DNA from: Amycolatopsis sulphurea | GTDB taxonomy: Bacteria; Actinomycetota; Actinomycetes; Mycobacteriales; Pseudonocardiaceae | Assembly (NCBI RefSeq): GCF_002564045.1 | Contig: NZ_PDJK01000002.1 | Location: forward strand, 3,906,001-3,970,000 | Reading direction: 5' to 3' | Length of the DNA stretch: 64,000 nt | Shown: in pieces, positions 60,478-64,000 of the stretch | Position numbering within the stretch: the stretch's first letter is position 1 | Layout of the letters: every line of letters begins with the position of its first letter | Notes under the pieces: generated by a model | What the model was told of the DNA's origin: nothing | Databases searched by the model: none | What the model saw: the letters and a program-made list of their open reading frames with translations, nothing else | Program-made: the position numbers and the translations under genes

Positions 60478-62529
60478 TCATGCGGGCGCGGCCGCGTCCA
60501 GTCGCTTCAACGCATCGCGCGCGACCTGCGGGTCCGTGGTCGGCCAGAACGGCGCCAGGGACGCACGCAGGAATCCGCCGTAGCGGGCGGTGGCAAGCCG
60601 CGAATCCAGCACCGCGATCACCCCGCGGTCGTCGATCGCGCGGTGCAGCCGGCCGGTGCCCTGCGCGAGCAGCAGTGCGGCATGCGTCGCGGCGACGGTG
60701 AGGAAGCCGTTGCCGCCCCTGGCTTCCACGGCGCGCTGCCGGGCCGAAGACACCGGATCGTCCGGCCGCGGGAACGGGATCCGGTCCACCACGACCAGCT
60801 GCAGCGACGGACCGGGCACGTCCACGCCCTGCCACAGCGTGAGCGTGCCGAACAGACAGGTCCGCGGGTCCTCGCTGAACTGCCGCACCAGCAGCCCAGT
60901 GGCATCGTCGCCCTGGCACAGCACCGGATGGTCGAGCCGTTCGCGCATGGCCGCGCTGGCCTGCTTCGCCGCGCGCATCGAGGAGAACAGCCCGAGCGTA
61001 CGTCCGCCGGCGGCCTCCACCAGCTCGGCCAGCTCGTCCAAAGTGGACTCGCCGAGGCCGTCGCGGCCCGGTGAGGGCAGGTGCTTGGCCACGTAGAGGA
61101 TGCCGTTGCGCCGGTGGTCGAACGGCGAGCCGACATCGAGGCCGGTCCACTTCGGCCCGCCGTCCTCGTCCGAGGGGGCTTCCTTGTCGGTCGCCGTGCC
61201 GGGCGACTTCTCCACCCGGGCACCGGACGGCGGCAGGCCCCACTGCCGCGCCATGGTGTCGAACGCGCCGCCGAGGGTCAGCGTCGCCGAGGTGAGCACG
61301 GTGGTGTGCTGATTGAATACGCGCTCCCGCAGCAGCCCGGCCACGCCGAGCGGGGCGACTTTCAGCGCGGGCGGGCGTGGGTTGGCCGAGTACTTGTCGC
61401 CGGTGAGCCACACGACGTCGCGCTGATGTGCCTGATCGTCGGTGTACGCGTCGAGCAGCCGTACCGCGACATCGTGCACCTCCTCCACCAGCGAACGCGC
61501 GAGCTTGCGCGCGGTGGCCTCGTCGACGTCTTCCTTGCGGTCGGAGCCCAGCGCGGTGAGGCATTCCTTCGCCGCGTCGCGCACCGCCGGGATCGCGCCC
61601 TTCAACGCCTGCGGCAGGGTGTCCAGCCTGCCCGCGGGCAGATCGTCGAGGATCAGCGCCAGGCCGTCGGAGGATTCCAGCAGCCGGTCCGCGATCGCCG
61701 CGTCCATCACCCGGCCGCAGCGGCGTGCGGCGGAGGCGGCCATCGCGCTGGTCAGCTCCCCGGTGGCGACGGAGGTGACCCGGTCCACCAGATCGTGGGC
61801 CTCGTCGATGATCACGAGATCGTGGTCGGGCAGCACCTGATAGCCCTGGAGCGCGTCGATGGCCAGCAACGCGTGGTTGGTGACCACCACATCGGCCTTG
61901 CCCGCCTCGCCACGCGCGCGCTCGGCGAAGCAGTCCGTGCCGATCGGGCAGCGGTTCACGCCGAGGCACTCCCGCGCGGTGACCGAGACCTGCCGCCAGG
62001 CCTGATCCGACACCCCGGGCACGAGTTCGTCCCGGTCGCCGGTCTCGGTGTCCGAGGACCACTCGTGCAGCCGGGTGATCTCCTTGCCCATCCGGGAGAC
62101 CGCGAACGGATCGAACAACTGCGCGTCCTCGGGCTCGTCGGCCGGGCCGGTGTCGAGCCGGTGCAGGCACAGATAATTGCGGCGACCCTTGAGAATCGCG
62201 AAGGTCGGCGTGCGGCCGAGCGGTTTCTTCAGCGCCTTGGCCAGCCGCGGCAGATCCCGGTCCACCAGCTGGCGCTGCAGGGCGATGGTGGCGGTCGAGA
62301 CGACCACCGTGGTGTCCTTCTCCACCGCGTGCCGGATCGCCGGGACCAGGTACGCCAGGGACTTCCCGGTGCCGGTGCCGGCCTGCACGGCGAGATGCTC
62401 CCCGGTGCGGATCGCGTGGCCGACGGCATCGGCCATCTTGACCTGGCCGGGGCGCTCGGCGCCGCCGACGGACTCCACTGCGTGGGTCAGGAGTTCGAGG
62501 ACGCCGGGGAAATCGGTTCGGGCGGGCAC
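60478..62529 (-). CDS. dinG: DinG/XPD-like ATP-dependent DNA helicase
   Basis: 683 residues. An SF2 iron-sulphur helicase: Walker A VQAGTGTGKSLAYLVPA, the Fe-S Cys set beginning in YLCLHRLD and continuing ECLGVNRCPIGTDCF, and LVIIDEAHDLVDRV as the DEAH box. The C-terminal half has GTLTLWQGVDVPGPSLQLVV and TGRLHRAIDDRGVIAVLDSR as motifs V and VI. It unwinds DNA, R-loops or G-quadruplexes in repair. GTG at 62529. A hypothetical gene follows on the same strand. Confidence 0.92.
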   Translation of the reverse strand: MPARTDFPGVLELLTHAVESVGGAERPGQVKMADAVGHAIRTGEHLAVQAGTGTGKSLAYLVPAIRHAVEKDTTVVVSTATIALQRQLVDRDLPRLAKALKKPLGRTPTFAILKGRRNYLCLHRLDTGPADEPEDAQLFDPFAVSRMGKEITRLHEWSSDTETGDRDELVPGVSDQAWRQVSVTARECLGVNRCPIGTDCFAERARGEAGKADVVVTNHALLAIDALQGYQVLPDHDLVIIDEAHDLVDRVTSVATGELTSAMAASAARRCGRVMDAAIADRLLESSDGLALILDDLPAGRLDTLPQALKGAIPAVRDAAKECLTALGSDRKEDVDEATARKLARSLVEEVHDVAVRLLDAYTDDQAHQRDVVWLTGDKYSANPRPPALKVAPLGVAGLLRERVFNQHTTVLTSATLTLGGAFDTMARQWGLPPSGARVEKSPGTATDKEAPSDEDGGPKWTGLDVGSPFDHRRNGILYVAKHLPSPGRDGLGESTLDELAELVEAAGGRTLGLFSSMRAAKQASAAMRERLDHPVLCQGDDATGLLVRQFSEDPRTCLFGTLTLWQGVDVPGPSLQLVVVDRIPFPRPDDPVSSARQRAVEARGGNGFLTVAATHAALLLAQGTGRLHRAIDDRGVIAVLDSRLATARYGGFLRASLAPFWPTTDPQVARDALKRLDAAAPA

Positions 62530-62565
62530 AGCCAGACACGATAGCCGTCGTCCCCGACAGGATCA

Positions 62566-62602
62566 CCGCTCCGGCGCGAACGGGCCGTTCGCGCCGGAGC
62601 GG
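62566..62602 (-). terminator. Hairpin terminator after bioY
   Basis: A perfect inverted repeat with 18-base arms (62566-62583 and 62585-62602, CCGCTCCGGCGCGAACGG type) around a single G lies 10 bases beyond the bioY stop. There is no T run, so it is an I-shaped, actinobacterial-style terminator. Confidence 0.7.
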
Positions 62603-62611
62603 CGGAACGCG

Positions 62612-63202
62612 TCAGTCCTGCTTGCGCAGCCGCGAAACCGCGGCCCACGCCAGCGGCAGCACACCGGCCGCGACGACGATCTTCAGCAGGTCACCGATCA
62701 GGAACGGCACCACGCCCTTGCCGAACGCGGTGGCGAAGTCGTAGTGCGCGGCGGCCATCAGCCAGGGCACGCCGAACGCATAAATCACCACATTGCCCAG
62801 CGCCATGGTCCCCGCCATGCGCAACGGCGTACGGTCACCACCGCGGCGGGCGAGCGCGCCGACGAGCGCACCGGCGAACGCGAACCCGACGATGTACCCC
62901 GCCGAAGCACCCGACAGCCCGGAAGTCGCGCCCTGGAACCACGGCACGCCGGCCGCGCCGACGAGCAAGTACAGCAGCAGCGAAGCGGCGCCACGGCGCA
63001 TGCCGAGCGTCGCGCCCACCAGCAGCGCGGCGAAGGTCTGGCCGGTCATCGGCACCGGCGTACCCGGCAGCGGGATCACCAGCTGCGCCGCCGCGCCGGT
63101 CAGCACGGCGCCCCCGGCCACCAGCGTCAGATCGCGCACGAGTGCGCCAGGCACGAGATCGGCCAGCACCTGGCGGCGGCCGGTGAGGGAAAGCGACGAC
63201 AC
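62612..63202 (-). CDS. bioY: Biotin transporter BioY
   Basis: 196 residues with six hydrophobic segments. The S-component for biotin uptake: TGAAAQLVIPLPGTPVPMTG and QTFAALLVGATLGMRRGAAS are the signature stretch, with SGLSGASAGYIVGFAFAGAL behind. No ATPase or EcfT gene is adjacent, so it works alone or with a shared ECF module. GTG at 63202 is chosen because GGAGG lies 4 bases upstream; the GTG at 63214 is itself upstream of that site. Confidence 0.92.
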   Translation of the reverse strand: MSSLSLTGRRQVLADLVPGALVRDLTLVAGGAVLTGAAAQLVIPLPGTPVPMTGQTFAALLVGATLGMRRGAASLLLYLLVGAAGVPWFQGATSGLSGASAGYIVGFAFAGALVGALARRGGDRTPLRMAGTMALGNVVIYAFGVPWLMAAAHYDFATAFGKGVVPFLIGDLLKIVVAAGVLPLAWAAVSRLRKQD

Positions 63203-63234
63203 GGGACCTCCCACGACGAAAACGGACGTCCAGG

Positions 63235-63256
63235 CAGGTTAACGCTCGCTAGCCTG
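63235..63256 (-). promoter_or_regulatory. Inverted repeat upstream of bioY
   Basis: CAGGTTA and TAGCCTG form an imperfect inverted repeat (6 of 7 pairs) with an 8-base spacer, 33 bases upstream of the bioY start. It may be the operator of a biotin regulator; it does not match the known BirA box. Confidence 0.3.
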
Positions 63257-63372
63257 ACCCGGCGGCACAAGTTGCGTTCCTCACGACGCCACACGTCCGG
63301 GTGGTGTAGGGGCGGTGGCGTTTGGCCCCGCCATCGCGCTGCCGATCTCGATGCACGGGCGAAGGGAGAACG

Positions 63373-64000
63373 ATGCGCGCACGGGTCCGTTCGACGGGAA
63401 CGCTGGTGACGGTGCTGACCGGACTATTGCTGGGTACGGCCGCCCACGCTGCCGAGGTGACCTCCACCGGGTGGGGTTCCGCGGGCAGCCTCGACTTGCT
63501 GGTGGACGGCGAGCATGTGGTCACCGGGGAGCTGGCCCGCTGCGACGCCGACGGGCCGTTGTCCGCGCGCAGCGACGGCGGCGTCGCGGGCAACGTCGCG
63601 GACTTCGGGTTCGGCGGCTCCACCTGCGGGCGTACGGGTGCGGTGGCCACCGTGCAGGGGGGCGGACAGCGATTCGAGACCGACCTGCTGCGCCGCTGGG
63701 GCGGACCCGTGCTGAAGGTCCGCACGTACTCCTCGGGCTGCTCGACCACCGAGTCCGGCAGCACCGGTTCGATGTCTATCGGTGAGGTTTCCGGGCTCAC
63801 GGTGCCGTCTTCGATCCCCGCGAACTACTCGATCACCATCCCCGGCGGCGAAGCGGGCACAGCAATGGCCACGGTCACGCTGAACGAGACTGTTACGCCA
63901 CAGCCGGCCGACGGCAGCCTCGTCACGCACGCCATGCACCTGAAGCTATTCCCGCAGGGCGGCCCGGCGAGCGGAGACCTCTACCTCGGCACTGCGGCGT
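63373..64000 (+). CDS. Secreted protein, choice-of-anchor P-like (partial at window edge)
   Basis: 209 residues are visible and the frame is open at the right edge. A signal peptide (MRARVRSTGTLVTVLTGLLL, then GTAAHAAEV) is followed by a beta-rich domain with paired Cys (ARCDADG, STCGRTG, SSGCSTT) and TVTLNETVTPQPADGSLVTH, then AMHLKLFP, a pattern like actinobacterial choice-of-anchor P proteins. The C-terminal anchor is outside the window. ATG at 63373 follows GAAGGGAGAACG. Function unknown. Confidence 0.7.
   Translation, partial: MRARVRSTGTLVTVLTGLLLGTAAHAAEVTSTGWGSAGSLDLLVDGEHVVTGELARCDADGPLSARSDGGVAGNVADFGFGGSTCGRTGAVATVQGGGQRFETDLLRRWGGPVLKVRTYSSGCSTTESGSTGSMSIGEVSGLTVPSSIPANYSITIPGGEAGTAMATVTLNETVTPQPADGSLVTHAMHLKLFPQGGPASGDLYLGTAA

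Overview
The window looks like chromosomal DNA of a high-G+C actinomycete, most likely Amycolatopsis or a close Pseudonocardiaceae relative. The evidence is the strong G/C third-position bias, frequent GTG starts and leaderless promoters, the actinobacterial Rho with an Arg/Asn/Gly-rich insert, NucS, a PduO-type adenosyltransferase and a MurA with Asp in place of the catalytic Cys. The order argS-lysA-hom-thrC-thrB-rho-rpmE-prfA-prmC-sua5-wecA-atpIBEFHAGDC-DUF2550-pduO-murA...nucS is the order known from Mycobacterium tuberculosis (Rv1292 to Rv1321), so this part is conserved core chromosome.

Layout. 1-5.9 kb is an accessory remnant ending at a tRNA-Arg(CCG) gene: the end of an oxygenase-like gene, a pentapeptide-repeat protein, a decaying tniA/tniB/tniQ transposition module and the C-terminal part of a large serine recombinase whose frame runs into the tRNA. 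6-10.7 kb carries an epoxide hydrolase, a CzcD-like metal efflux gene with an iron-box-like site, a flavin reductase-like protein and a DUF3105-DUF305 pair. 10.8-36.6 kb is the core block: arginyl-tRNA synthetase, the lysine/threonine pathway genes, transcription and translation termination factors, tRNA modification, cell-wall precursor genes and the complete F1Fo ATP synthase operon. 36.6-43.3 kb is scrambled: an Uma2 fragment, a truncated and an intact LysE exporter, a PH-like membrane protein gene broken by a small mobile repeat, an enoyl-CoA hydratase, a NUDIX hydrolase, and a resident nucS gene split around a lower-G+C insert that carries an intact nucS and a HigBA toxin-antitoxin pair. 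43.6-64 kb holds a sodium:solute symporter, a lipoprotein, the PTS-type dihydroxyacetone kinase operon dhaKLM, an Lrp regulator divergent from a methionine gamma-lyase-like enzyme, a phosphodiesterase, a minisatellite-like array, an alpha/beta hydrolase, a dead aminoglycoside phosphotransferase-like gene, ctaD, serB-pth2-osmC, a DinG-type helicase, BioY and the start of a secreted protein.

The most distinctive feature is a two-level repeat system. Level one is a 47-bp unit made of two 17-bp palindromes (GTGAAGGGGCCCTTCAC type) around a 13-bp palindrome (GGACTCAGAGTCC), giving a perfect 23-bp-arm inverted repeat with arm-to-arm covariation. Level two is a MITE-like element of 175 or about 290 bp with CCAGGG... 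terminal inverted repeats, a 47-bp unit at its centre and 9-bp target-site duplications. In two copies, removing the element and one duplication rebuilds a 47-bp unit exactly; a third copy has broken a gene whose reading frame is restored by the same operation. The second notable locus is the split nucS gene with its replacement copy and HigBA.
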